Of a stretch of 64,000 nucleotides of DNA, positions 45,901 through 48,910 are shown piece after piece. Every line of letters begins with the position of its first letter. Positions within the stretch are counted from its first letter, which is position 1. The DNA is taken from positions 2,604,001 through 2,668,000 of the forward strand of contig BTRK01000003.1 of assembly GCA_036245805.1 (NCBI GenBank), given 5' to 3'. Made by a program: the position numbers and the translations under genes. The notes under the pieces are model-generated. The model worked only from the letters and a program-made list of their open reading frames with translations, did not search any database and was not told the DNA's origin. The stretch comes from Pristionchus mayeri (taxonomy: Eukaryota > Nematoda > Chromadorea > Rhabditida > Neodiplogasteridae).

Positions 45901-46663
45901 CAGAGGGACAAATTCGCGCGGGGAAAATGATTGGCAGGATGATTGGCAGGATGATTGGCAGGTGCTAGCACCTACAGATGGAAACCAATCTTTTTGAAAT
46001 TAAGCTCATTGGATTCGCCGTATCAACATTAGTCTACAGTAGACCGGTAGGAACTTGGATTTTCCATTGAGAGCTTGGATAGCCGAAAATGTGCCCGAAC
46101 CGCCAGAGGGGTCAAAATTTAGCATCTCTTATGTTCCTGCAGAAGATCGGAGTCAGCCTGAGGCACGGTTATGATAGAGACTTGAAATTTCGGATTTAGC
46201 ATCGCCTAGGCTTCCACCGAGGATCCCCAAAAGCTGGATACTTGGATTTGAGTTTGAACGGATGTCGATACCCTACCCCCTTCCGACCGTGGGAATTTCT
46301 CGTCTCCCGGCCAAAATTGCCCCGGCGCTTCGCGCCGGGGCTAACCCACACACGAGCAATGCTACGACACACTCGCGACTAAATCGATCTTTCAACACAA
46401 CGTGAGATAAATCTACAAATAGTGGCTCACTCTGCGAGATGGGACTTGCCACAGCCGGGTGGACCGCGCATGAGGATGAGCACGCTGTGTCCATGCTTGA
46501 TGCACTGCAAAAAGTATAATTAATTAATTATTTTTAAAAATCTTCTGCAAGGTTTCTTAAAGAATAGCGATTGTGGAGTCCACAGAAATGATCTCACCTT
46601 TTTTATGTCGGCAAGGGGCGCGAGTCCGTCGTAGCATTGCAAGTGTCTGGCTTGACGACTCAT
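295..46663 (-). CDS. N4BP2-like P-loop polynucleotide kinase / CUE protein, 17 exons found, 3' end off the window
   Basis: This is a gene-level entry; each exon is listed separately. The order from the 5' end is 46663-46598, 46504-46431, 43757-43689, 42204-42125, 37606-37518, 35278-35197, (gap), 31385-31309, 18463-18347, 17842-17791, 15747-15621, 14371-14306, 14160-14070, 12643-12585, 11971-11878, 9359-9292, 8912-8800, (gap), 495-295. Exons 1-6 join in phase to about 153 residues of an N4BP2-type kinase domain, with the P-loop near residues 36-43, LSTD near 66-69, IIDNTN near 109-114 and DPCTPW near 138-143. Exons 7-16 also join in phase with one another. Family members phosphorylate 5'-OH polynucleotide ends and usually carry CUE and Smr domains. 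An Smr exon was not seen and may lie left of the window. Kinase homology is seen directly; that exons 7-17 belong to the same transcript rests on strand, order and phase. Domain order differs from human N4BP2, where the CUE domain precedes the kinase. Confidence 0.72.
496..2123. other. Intron-like sequence without recognisable gene
   Basis: No exon could be supported on either strand. It holds a run of C (about 1266-1279), one copy of the GATTCTCTCATGAG foldback end (1236) and a CT run near 2101. An exon linking 8800 to 495 should be somewhere between 0.5 and 8.8 kb. Confidence 0.4.
2124..6292. repeat. Nested foldback complex
   Basis: Outer arms 2124-2480 and about 5905-6292 are inverted copies. 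Inside, arms 2505-3135 pair with 3505-3975 plus 4655-4830, around a 360-bp loop. A second foldback (3977-4655, arms about 300 bp) interrupts one arm. A third (about 4853-5580) and a hAT MITE (5589-5869) interrupt the other side. It lies in an intron of the N4BP2-like gene, 3' side. Confidence 0.8.
5589..5869. mobile_element. hAT-type MITE with 8-bp target duplication
   Basis: CAGTGACGGGC and GCCCACCACTG form imperfect inverted ends, flanked by a perfect 8-bp repeat CTTTTACC (5581-5588 and 5870-5877). The CAGTG termini and 8-bp duplication are hAT hallmarks. The left end is partly duplicated (CAGTGATGGGC at 5623). The interior carries runs of about 17 G and 15-16 C. Confidence 0.88.
6410..8168. 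repeat. Foldback, arms about 460 bp, 800-bp loop
   Basis: 6410-6880 is inverted at about 7705-8168, including CTCTGGCAGTCATCCTCGAC. A TA dinucleotide run lies at about 6895-6940, and a TTAA-flanked MITE at 7316-7610 is nested in the loop. Confidence 0.8.
7316..7610. repeat. Small TTAA-flanked MITE (295 bp)
   Basis: TTAA-AGAAGGGGTAACACGAA and the inverse TTCGTGTTACTCCTTCT-TTAA. It sits in the loop of the 6.4-8.17 kb foldback. No coding potential. Confidence 0.7.
8800..8912 (-). CDS. N4BP2-like internal exon (CUE-like)
   Basis: TTCCAG|AGC opens in phase 0 and ATGGG|GTGAGG closes in phase 2. It has 37 full codons including TPDQIRSVQMLRGKYPAADP and EQIASLFKEM. LRGKYPAADPEQIASLFKEMG fits the CUE/UBA pattern (hydrophobic helix, YP, D..I..L). 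The exit phase does not fit exon 17, so another exon lies between 8.8 and 0.5 kb. Confidence 0.6.
9292..9359 (-). CDS. N4BP2-like internal exon
   Basis: TTGCAG|AT joins in phase (split Asp) and CAACAG|GTACGG closes in phase 0. It encodes HEDFPSIDLSGLQNEEVAMQ then QQ. No domain is recognised; the acidic Phe/Leu motif could be a short peptide-binding motif (inference). Confidence 0.6.
9500..11870. other. Intron-like sequence, mostly featureless
   Basis: Apart from the TTAA foldback remnant (10100-10461) nothing is recognisable. Short open frames here lack splice support and homology. The same holds for 11972-12584. Confidence 0.45.
10100..10461. repeat. Right half of a TTAA-flanked foldback
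   Basis: The sequence from about 10200, through CAAAATCGACCCCAG and GCGATCAGCACTCGAGA, to GGAGGGTCTC-TTAA matches the right arm of the 42.3-43.7 kb element. The left half is missing. Confidence 0.75.
11878..11971 (-). CDS. N4BP2-like internal exon
   Basis: TTTTCAG|TTG opens in phase 0 and TTCG|GTTGGT closes in phase 1. It encodes LEPLAAAFTDEDELIAVDVK then QPIKNILELFF. It is amphipathic and acidic, and continues directly into DHEDFPSIDL of the next exon. The clean phase join and strong acceptor support it. Confidence 0.6.
12585..12643 (-). CDS. N4BP2-like internal exon, GC donor
   Basis: CTAG|TG joins in phase 1 (split Val), followed by TADDHSSASLSNEYSYEEK. The donor is AAG|GCGAGT (GC type), which keeps the next exon in its clean frame. 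The GT site 4 nt later would force a different, less protein-like frame downstream. The sequence is acidic and Ser-rich. Confidence 0.5.
12989..14053. repeat. CACGGGT foldback, older copy
   Basis: The left end CACGGGTCTTCTGTAAAAAT and a decayed right end (ACAGAAAACCCTTG) bound arms of about 350 bp (for example 13094-13318 with 13600-13936 inverted). No target duplication is visible. It lies 17 nt inside the GC-donor intron after 14070. Confidence 0.78.
14070..14160 (-). CDS. N4BP2-like internal exon (Lys-rich), GC donor
   Basis: ATTCAG|GAG opens in phase 0. It encodes ESPATQTSPKKKTSIRKQKQ then QKTERGEGCG, with a PKKK cluster that could act as a nuclear signal. The only donor that keeps the next exon open is GGAG|GCAAGT, a GC donor with otherwise ideal consensus. 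The GTAACT 5 nt further gives a stop in the next exon. Confidence 0.5.
14306..14371 (-). CDS. N4BP2-like internal exon (basic)
   Basis: TTTTCAG|GAC opens and ATA|GTAAGT closes, both phase 0 with strong consensus. It has 22 codons, DADRSNRTRKGRHKDVIIDA then FI. It is basic in the middle and has no known domain. Confidence 0.6.
14676..14840. repeat. TA-flanked palindromic MITE (165 bp)
   Basis: TA-CTGTGAGAACAGAATGCG and its inverse form an almost perfect hairpin with a very short loop. It shares ends with the element at 16060. It lies between exons at 15621 and 14371 of the N4BP2-like gene. Confidence 0.85.
15435..15480. repeat. Perfect 19-bp hairpin, 8-nt loop
   Basis: GAGGGGTGTACGTTTTGCC, loop ttttcatt, then the exact complement. 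It is probably the collapsed remains of a MITE. A small-RNA precursor is possible, but the stem is short for that. Confidence 0.55.
15621..15747 (-). CDS. N4BP2-like internal exon
   Basis: TTTCAG|T completes a His codon from the previous exon. It has 42 full codons starting FAVEYPAGEYAQLLVDMGYE and including DYVAPVPWHY. It ends AACAAT|GTACTA in phase 0, which fits the next exon. An earlier GTTTAA site at 15646 would break the frame in the next exon. LLVDMGYE suits the end of a ubiquitin-binding helical domain; otherwise it is not recognised. Confidence 0.55.
16060..16411. repeat. TA-flanked palindromic MITE (352 bp)
   Basis: TA-CTGTGAGATTAGAATGCG and its inverse bound arms of about 165 bp. 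It is the same family as 14676-14840 but longer. The loop contains (TTTA)n. Confidence 0.85.
16424..16513 (+). repeat. tRNA-like sequence (SINE head or tRNA relic)
   Basis: An A-box-like TGGCCTAGTGGTCT (about 16433) and a B-box GGTTCGATTTC (16496) are spaced as in tRNA-derived promoters. The acceptor stem does not fold well, so this is a SINE head or degraded tRNA rather than a working tRNA gene. Confidence 0.45.
16800..17515. repeat. Direct repeat pair (about 160 bp) flanking a Tc1-like segment
   Basis: 16800-16969 and 17359-17515 are about 85-90% alike (shared GTTAAAATGAAGTTTA and GATCAACTTTTGGGTCCA). The segment between (16970-17340) resembles parts of the 51-54.4 kb element. There is no coding signal. 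Confidence 0.6.
17791..17842 (-). CDS. N4BP2-like internal exon (CUE-like helix)
   Basis: ATTCAG|TT joins in phase to the previous exon, and GAACA|GTCAGT closes in phase 2. It encodes EIVTAAFPKVPVEDVE, which has the pattern of the first half of a CUE/UBA domain (hydrophobic, AFP, then EDVE). CUE domains bind ubiquitin and occur in N4BP2. The exon is short, so the domain call is tentative. Confidence 0.55.
17894..18178. repeat. TA-flanked palindromic MITE (285 bp)
   Basis: TATAAGGGGGAGCCTGGACC is inverted at the other end, with arms of about 120 bp. It lies in the 504-nt intron between exons at 18347 and 17842 and makes up more than half of it. Confidence 0.85.
18347..18463 (-). CDS. N4BP2-like internal exon (Arg-rich, then Pro-rich)
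   Basis: TTGTAG|CT joins in phase to the acidic exon 12.8 kb upstream (split Thr codon), and CCGA|GTATGC closes in phase 1. It holds 38 full codons, including LISTLCFSPGDIRVSSRRRG and EAARPPPNP. There is no known domain; it is probably disordered. The flanking exons fit in phase on both sides. Confidence 0.55.
18838..18908. repeat. LTR fragment of the 27.8-30.5 kb element
   Basis: About 70 bp, from GTTGACCTTTTATGCGACGT to CTCTACCCAAC, is nearly identical to the distal part of both LTRs. The rest of the LTR is absent, so it is a truncated relic or partial solo LTR. Confidence 0.7.
19405..19896 (+). pseudogene. Mariner transposase fragment
   Basis: Plus-strand translation gives LITGDEKWIIYDNN, LHPKKIIMSVWW, HDNALPHVAKQVKQEL and YSPALAPSDYWLF, the central and C-terminal blocks of a mariner (D,D34D-type) transposase. 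An in-frame TAG at about 19648 breaks it, and the N-terminal DNA-binding part is missing. No matching terminal repeats were found around it. A different element with its own mariner-type ends starts at 20010. It is clearly inactive. Confidence 0.8.
20010..22235. mobile_element. Mariner-type element (non-autonomous, 2.2 kb)
   Basis: TTAGGTTGGTCCATAAGTTT at 20010 and its inverse ending at 22235 are flanked by TA. No transposase was recognised inside. It contains an internal palindrome (about 20690-21235) built around poly-G/C tracts, and a 104-codon minus frame (21165-21479) of unknown nature. Confidence 0.65.
22240..23490. repeat. Foldback with tRNA-like segments in both arms
   Basis: Arms (about 22790-22960 and 23205-23370) are inverted copies. 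Each carries an A-box/B-box pair: plus-strand TCGGTTCGTTCCCC at 22945, minus-strand TGTGGTCTAGTGGTTGC at 23264-23248 and CGGTTCGTTCTCC. A second inverted pair lies at 22360-22400 with 22600-22640. The right end carries GATTCTCTCATGAGAGGCGT. Confidence 0.65.
24007..25399 (+). mobile_element. RTE-type non-LTR retrotransposon, 5'-truncated
   Basis: An uninterrupted frame runs from about 24007 to the stop at 25359, 450 codons. It enters mid-protein, and the first in-frame ATG is at 24169. Reverse-transcriptase motifs are in order: FRPISLLT, FVDFKKAFDCVEW, RRGVRQGDTLSP, LEYADDVALVA (catalytic DD) and YLGG. The C-terminal part has YGCEVWALR and a basic thumb/tail. The endonuclease region is lost to 5' truncation, the usual result of target-primed integration. 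The 3' end carries a short (TTGA)n run (25383-25398), as in RTE elements. The intact frame suggests a fairly recent insertion. It lies in the 12.8-kb intron of the N4BP2-like gene, on the opposite strand. AT-rich direct repeats (tttaatac) flank the 5' end. Confidence 0.85.
26314..26440 (-). mobile_element. 3' end fragment of the Helitron-like element
   Basis: On the minus strand CAAATCCAAGTTTCC-type sequence leads to the hairpin CCCCGGCGC-TTC-GCGCCGGGG (26334-26314), as at 46.3 kb. The 5' part is absent. Confidence 0.5.
26946..27075 (+). repeat. Related copy of the 55.3-kb repeat (uninterrupted)
   Basis: CCACCTTCCGTGGGAAGGTG through CTTTGCAAGCAAAGTCAACA to ATTCAATGAAAGGAGTGAGA matches 55305 onward without the CACGGGT insertion. 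It serves as an empty-site relative. Confidence 0.7.
27080..27780. other. GC-rich stretch of unknown origin beside the LTR element
   Basis: The composition differs from the AT-rich surroundings, with opposing open frames up to 200 codons. The plus strand has imperfect repeats around ATGGTCAGACTGGTCGA. It may be retroelement sequence (a purine-rich AAGGGGAGGAG lies just before the LTR at 27783), but no protein family is recognisable. Confidence 0.35.
28504..28917 (-). CDS. Retropepsin-like aspartic protease region
   Basis: The frame covers 137 codons and is open further upstream through the zinc knuckle (to about 29080). It contains ITFELDTGSGVSVIG, the DTG active-site motif of a retroviral-type protease, followed by hydrophobic strands and GRESMQIFNMDLGLVY. 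Retropepsins cut the polyprotein as dimers. Reverse transcriptase should follow, but the frame ends and only about 430 bp of sequence with many stops precedes the LTR. Confidence 0.65.
   Translation of the reverse strand: MDLIPKEAPPKCLIEAVIDKTPITFELDTGSGVSVIGSQTWEALGKPKLQEAHLVAKAYGGQLLRFRGMLQTEVEWESKRIPTRLYVLNQSSPSLWGRESMQIFNMDLGLVYRQGINKAMEVKGVLSGTDHPTPNRA
29031..30161 (-). CDS. Retrotransposon Gag-like protein
   Basis: The frame is 376 codons. A Ser/Thr-rich start (MSPHNASTTSPSTSTGPKTA) is followed by imperfect repeats of the unit TPIAxGCVEE around residues 66-105. A gag-type retrotransposition domain follows at roughly residues 165-310 (WRIWTKRLENFMRLRNV, LPEKELEEYTYEQLKSAMSA). Gag packages element RNA. 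The frame ends before the zinc knuckle: CHICKLNGHRTEDC (C-x2-C-x4-H-x4-C) is encoded just downstream in the -1 frame near 29040, so a frameshift separates capsid from nucleocapsid. No canonical slippery heptamer is at the junction, so mutation is more likely than programmed shifting. Confidence 0.7.
   Translation of the reverse strand: MSPHNASTTSPSTSTGPKTASTRPTTAATARSIHASRRGTSAPPLGSRYTVEYNPDSHRLDRERIPKTPIASGCVEERKRQKSPIATGCVEEQKTPIAPGCVEGHKKDDATTMYSSMITSHSSRSNSMHEIFMIEGGGAPPAPQSSQAFVEVPYQGKPPGAYLPGSDWRIWTKRLENFMRLRNVSDEHKKFVFLEEIGTDNYATLEGLLPEKELEEYTYEQLKSAMSARFQRKVLLWSERFKLTQLTQKPTQNLAEFLNEIQCAAKLCEFEKIKDIRDAFVTLAFISGVRSNDTRQKLIDQTDKDSSQLLALAEAHERAGLGARELHHTVPGAVHLVSGRKDKYPDHRKRNYSDGYNRRERSKVKPSDRNFAIFAN
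30900..31140. repeat. Short foldback remnant
   Basis: AGTTACCCAACACC at about 30995 and its inverse at about 31125, with flanking AAATTTCCGCG similarity, form a small imperfect palindrome. Confidence 0.45.
31309..31385 (-). CDS. N4BP2-like exon 7 or 8 (acidic linker)
   Basis: TTTCAG|A and TTGA|GTGAGT bound 25 codons, ISRVDLSDDESDAEGGNSDR then QMVPL. The entry phase (two bases from the previous exon) does not fit exon 6, so at least one exon is missing between 35.2 and 31.4 kb. The exit phase fits the next exon. It is acidic, has no recognisable fold, and resembles a linker after a kinase domain. Confidence 0.55.
31888..32740. mobile_element. Mariner-derived MITE (853 bp)
   Basis: The ends are TCAGGTTGGTGCAAAAGTTT and the inverse ...CCAACCTAA, flanked by TA. 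No transposase is recognisable. It sits between the arms of a foldback (31.6-33.86 kb). Confidence 0.8.
32880..33049. other. Foldback interior, no feature recognised
   Basis: AT-rich sequence between the nested mariner and the 120-bp-unit repeat. No exon or element end was seen. Confidence 0.3.
33050..33650 (-). repeat. Second copy of the 120-bp-unit repeat
   Basis: On the minus strand it contains CTTCAAATCGCTCTAACT, GGACCTTGACCACTGGC, CATCCTAACATGCTCTCAC and TTTTTTCGGATCGCC in the same order as 49500-50100. A 76-codon open frame here belongs to the repeat. Confidence 0.6.
34068..34380. repeat. Palindromic MITE with G-tract ends
   Basis: GGGGGGGGG-TGACAAAACGGAA and the inverse TTCCGTTTTGTCA-CCCCCCCCC bound arms with TTACCAGTATGCGCTCCA. 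The central part resembles the palindrome at 20.7-21.1 kb. Confidence 0.7.
34390..35196. other. Intron after exon 6, no gene recognised
   Basis: It contains an inverted copy (about 34390-34500) of sequence near 15890-16005 (GGTAGTG..ATACGGTA..GGGGGTACTGTACTA type) and a C run at about 34767. The missing exon between 35.2 and 31.4 kb was sought here and not found. Confidence 0.35.
35197..35278 (-). CDS. N4BP2-like exon 6 (DPCTPW motif)
   Basis: TTCCAG|GCA opens in phase 0 and TACG|GTAGGC closes in phase 1. It encodes ALKSCYEIYVLDPCTPWRHD then VHQLAKY. Relatives read approximately EF.EPDTPW..D..ELARRN, so this is the strand and helix after IIDNTN. A donor 12 nt further (ACG|GTACAG) is possible. 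A longer open frame on the opposite strand here is a shadow. Confidence 0.75.
35521..35707. mobile_element. hAT-type MITE, right target copy split by a foldback
   Basis: CAGTGGTGGGC and GCCCATCACTG ends match the element at 5589. The left 8-bp flank is CTTAGGAA (35513-35520). The right copy is interrupted: C-TTAG, then the 35713-37346 foldback, then TTAG-GAA. Removing the foldback and one TTAG restores CTTAGGAA. Confidence 0.85.
35713..37346. repeat. CACGGGT foldback, arms about 740 bp, TTAG duplication
   Basis: The ends CACGGGTCTCCTGTAAAAGT and its inverse are flanked by TTAG (35709-35712 and 37347-37350). Arms of about 740 bp pair around a short loop near 36530. The same family occurs at 12989, 55391 and 60005. 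No transposase is present. It accounts for most of intron 5 of the N4BP2-like gene. Confidence 0.88.
37518..37606 (-). CDS. N4BP2-like exon 5 (IIDNTN motif)
   Basis: TTGCAG|CC joins in phase 1 to give Ala, and the exon ends AACATC|GTGAGT in phase 0. It encodes RAAMENNQSPVIIDNTNMQL then AHMKQYINI. The strand SPVIIDNTN is the most diagnostic motif of the N4BP2 kinase family. An open frame also continues upstream of the acceptor into repeat-derived sequence; phase and homology place the exon start here. Confidence 0.82.
37929..39184. mobile_element. Mariner-like element (1.26 kb), no transposase
   Basis: TTAGGTTGACTAGAAAGTTT at 37929 is inverted at about 39165-39184. The length fits a mariner, but no transposase motif survives on either strand. 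It lies in intron 4 of the N4BP2-like gene. Confidence 0.75.
39205..40320. repeat. Palindrome interrupted by a mariner MITE
   Basis: 39210-39390 is inverted at about 40170-40310 (shared GCCCACTATTTAC and GAACCGGCTC). The 721-bp mariner MITE lies between the arms. Confidence 0.7.
39397..40117. mobile_element. Mariner-type MITE (721 bp), CAGGRTGTCCCAAAAGT ends
   Basis: CAGGATGTCCCAAAAGTATT and the inverse AATACTTTTGGGACACCCTG are each flanked by TA. It sits at the centre of a larger palindrome (39.2-40.3 kb), so it inserted into the loop of a foldback. Confidence 0.82.
40357..40893. repeat. Inverted-repeat element (about 540 bp)
   Basis: CACACCCCGTCAAGAGGGGG near 40357 and the inverse CCCCCTTTTGACGGGGTGTG near 40874 form ends of about 40 bp, extending through AAGCTCATTTG. 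No coding sequence is seen between them. Confidence 0.65.
41071..41106 (+). promoter_or_regulatory. Candidate core promoter (TATA plus TCAGT initiator)
   Basis: TATAAAAGG at 41071 is followed 33 nt later by TCAGTC (A at 41104), the usual TATA-to-initiator spacing. It points away from the host gene and lies beside a GC-rich stretch without a long frame. It may be the promoter of a retroelement LTR relic. Confidence 0.4.
41237..41456. repeat. 220-bp near-perfect palindrome
   Basis: TCTGGTGTGCCACTCCAAAT pairs with the inverse at 41436-41456. The arms of about 100 bp are nearly identical, and the centre itself is palindromic (CAAGTTGGGATCAAG). AAC flanks both sides as a possible duplication. Both arms give a mirrored open frame. 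Confidence 0.8.
42125..42204 (-). CDS. N4BP2-like exon 4
   Basis: TTGCAG|T completes the split Arg codon, and the exon ends GACGAAG|GTTGTT in phase 1. It encodes FFMTPKGRYAFDSSRLEEFH then KKNRDE, the family segment that usually reads roughly DYF..(N)G.Y.FD...L..AH..N..RA. The donor GTTGTT is weak, but reading through it gives a stop after three codons, which supports the boundary. Confidence 0.72.
42267..43679. repeat. TTAA-flanked foldback filling intron 3
   Basis: TTAA-GAGACCCTCCACCAGAGA and its inverse ending in TCTC-TTAA bound arms of about 600 bp. Relatives end at 10461 and start at 62269. Flanking TTAA is the target used by piggyBac-type elements, but the ends do not start with the usual CCY. 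It nearly fills the 1,484-nt intron between exons 3 and 4. Confidence 0.85.
43689..43757 (-). CDS. N4BP2-like exon 3
   Basis: ATTCAG|A supplies the third base of a Glu codon, and the exon ends GACCG|GTAATA in phase 2. It encodes ELRAYRTLHDEDTRQPIVLS followed by TD. This matches the helix after the P-loop and the strand ending in LSTD that precedes DYF in N4BP2 relatives. Here the residue after STD becomes Arg across the splice (STDRFF). A foldback element ends about 8 nt beyond its splice donor. Confidence 0.75.
43960..45560. other. Intron 2, mostly unrecognised
   Basis: It begins with an orphan mariner left end (TCAGGTTGATGCAAAAGTTT at 43957). It contains the 70-codon frame at 44285-44073, then AT-rich sequence with a small inverted repeat (GATTTCAATATTTTCAAAAA at about 45391, inverted near 45460-45478). 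Confidence 0.35.
44073..44285 (-). CDS. Unrecognised 70-codon open frame, possible gag N-terminus
   Basis: This minus-strand frame starts with ATG (MGDETEQIKADLLDMKKLLA) and has a Q-run (MQQQQRQ). The first half looks like a short coiled coil, as at the start of some retrotransposon Gag proteins. It lies in intron 2 of the N4BP2-like gene. Its end contains sequence resembling a mariner terminus (caggttgttgcat at 44136), so it may be chimeric repeat sequence. Confidence 0.25.
   Translation of the reverse strand: MGDETEQIKADLLDMKKLLATMSNFMMQQQQRQETESVTMTSNELMQQPDIYYFLVNTHLSIEPNEIDSI
45570..46341 (+). mobile_element. Helitron/Helentron-like non-autonomous element
   Basis: It shares with 57150-57570 and, inverted, with 26314-26440 the segments CGGAAACTTTC, AGACCGGTAGGAACTTGGAT and CTTGGATTTGAGTTTGA. 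It ends in the hairpin CCCCGGCGC-TTC-GCGCCGGGG (46320-46340) followed by CTAA. A 3'-terminal GC-rich hairpin near CTRR is typical of Helitron-group ends. No Rep/helicase is present. Confidence 0.5.
46431..46504 (-). CDS. N4BP2-like exon 2 (P-loop)
   Basis: TTGCAG|TGC opens the exon in phase 0 and GCAGA|GTGAGC closes it in phase 2. It encodes the first beta strand and Walker A motif, LILMRGPPGCGKSHLAE, typical of the N4BP2/PNK kinase group (usual form L-x-G-x-P-G-S-G-K-S). The preceding intron is only 93 nt and carries no transposon. Confidence 0.8.
46598..46663 (-). CDS. N4BP2-like exon 1 (start codon)
   Basis: This exon has 22 codons (MSRQARHLQCYDG..ADIKK) and ends AAG|GTGAGA in phase 0. 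The ATG is preceded by TTCCAG and a single A, so the 5' boundary looks like a splice acceptor. It could be a spliced-leader trans-splice site, as in nematodes, or the acceptor of an intron after a non-coding 5' exon. An in-frame ATG at 46711 would give 16 extra residues, but it reads through that acceptor. Confidence 0.6.
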
Positions 46664-46670
46664 TCTGGAA

Positions 46671-48745
46671 TTTCGGCCGAAATAAGCATGCACCAAGCGC
46701 ACTATGAACACGAGAAAAATTTGTAGACGCAGATACGGGATTACAAGCTAGATGTATGCAAGATATTTAGAACGTAGAATACCATATGGTCATGAGTGCA
46801 TGCGGATTCCAACAATACATATCTACCGATCACATGTCGCACACACGCTTTCGACGGAATCATGAGGGAAGAAAGCGAGCAAAAAAACAAAATAAAACCA
46901 AAAAATATAATGTTGTCCTAGGTTGAGACACTGAATTGCAGAGTAGACTAGCGAACCAGAATATTGAAGCTTAAAGTTACCGGACGAGGAAAAATTTGAC
47001 CCCTATTTTTGTCCTCCATCGAATAGCCGATGGCTGAATTAGTTGAGAATGAATATACAAAAATGCTAAACATCAATATTAGCCTCAAGGGAAAGCCGGA
47101 AATGATCAGCGTAATCCCGCGCTCTCTCACTTCTGCATACTCTTGTACGCACGACGAGATCAGGGTGAGATCAGGGTTTCGTCCTCGTCCGGTAACATTA
47201 AAATCTGCTGAGGAAAATAGTTGATTCAAGATTCACTTGCTTCTTGTTAACTTATCGTATTTCTAGACGAGAAAATGGAATCACAACTGCGAATACACGA
47301 AAAAATAGGTTGCAGCGGTACTCCGAAGGGTGACCGAACTTCGGATAACAGCTTCCTAACAAAAGGAGCGCCAAAATTTAGTTCTTAGGCTAATGATGCA
47401 TTGCACAGATCAGATTAAAGAACCACGCGCATTGCGCATTCTGCAAATCCACTGGCGTGTCCTAGGACCCTGTGACTATTCAATGTTAATCATATTTCTG
47501 AAACAATATGGTCCTACGAGATATTTTTGCGCACGTGACCCGGTCGTTCTCGCATCGCATCAAACGTCATTGAAGAAAGTTCGCAAGAAAAATGAGATCC
47601 GTGAGTAGAAGAGAAGGGCCACAGGTGAATAACACCTAACATTATGCAATGCGGGAAAAGCATCAAGCACCGAACTAATCATGATTAAAGATCATAGTGA
47701 GAGAAAGGGAAGGAGAAAAGGGATCACACGCCAAAGAAAGAGAACAAAGCAAGAGAATGAAAGAGCGAGCGCGATAACGCGTTATGACGACGTCCGTCAA
47801 TCGCGATTTGTTTGACTCTCTGTCTCCCTCGACCCCATGATCGTGCGATAAAGCGAACTGCAAAGAGATGGGCGCTATCAATGACCTTGGAAAGGAGGAT
47901 AGTGGGAATCACGATCGAAGAACACTTGAGCGGATAATGAATGGCGGAACAATCTAATCCGCAAGAATAGTGGTGAAATATGAGAAGCATCGAATGGCGA
48001 ATATTTGAATACAATCAACTGAACAAACGCGAGAAGTACTAAAACGCGGGGGTGTAGGAAAAATAGGGTAAAAACCGGAATAGCAGCCGTAAGAAAGTGA
48101 GGGAAAAGCAAACCGTAATTTTTAGTAATTACATAATTGTTGAAAACTGATTTTTTTAAAAATTTTTAGTTGATACACGGCATATGCCGCGGCATTTCGA
48201 GCACACACAAAACCAAGACTCCGCCCACTACACCACCGCCAGGATGCGGAATGGTGCGCGCACCTGGCCGCCGTACACAAGACCGGAGCCGGACAAAAGT
48301 CATCGCAGAAACCCTGATATCGATTGAAATTATCGATTGATTTTTGGTCCTATGCCGGCATCCCTTGGGAAATGTGAATGGATACGGTATCATTCAAAAA
48401 TTTAATTATTCCCACGGTGGTGTGCACAAACGTCGACGCGTGCGTTTGGGGTCTGTAAGTCGTTTCGTCAACCGGCAATTCGGACCGTGAAATGCCGTGT
48501 GATAATTATAATTGATATTGACTAACTTGAGAAGCGAATGACATTGAAGAAACTCGACTGTGTCGAGCGATGAACGATTTGGTAATGAGGAGCTTTGTCA
48601 TATTCGCATGCCTTACCGACGAGAGAGAGTGTAATTGGAGGGGACCTTTAGACGGTATATTTCCTAGAAAGCATCGCAGTTTTCGGTCCCACAGGTGTTG
48701 TCCACATCAGCGTGATCTATCATTCTTACAAGACATTAAACGGAA
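46671..48745. other. Region upstream of the N4BP2-like gene
   Basis: Probable promoter side of the minus-strand gene. It has a few open frames (47393-47608 plus; 48166-48393 minus) without domain matches. A CGGCATATGCCG palindrome lies at 48179. Nothing can be assigned firmly. Confidence 0.3.
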
Positions 48746-48910
48746 ATGCTTGAGGAACCAATATGTGAACGAACGTTCGAAATTCTCATCAGGGATAGTA
48801 CCTCGAACATTACGGTGTCCGAAGGTGGAGAAATTATTCAATCATCTCATTTTCCGCCCTTTATTACAGCTCTACATGTCAAGAGAGTGAAGAGGCTTCA
48901 TGTTTATAAG
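48746..48910 (+). CDS. Possible first coding exon of an unknown plus-strand gene
   Basis: The ATG has an in-frame stop just upstream and good start context (GGAAATGC). It is followed by 55 open codons and an ideal donor, ATAAG|GTAAGC. The predicted peptide starts MLEEPICERTFEILIRDSTS and contains ITVSEGGEIIQSSHFPP, which reads like real protein. It matches no family I can name with confidence. No second exon was found, so it could be chance or an undescribed repeat. Confidence 0.28.
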
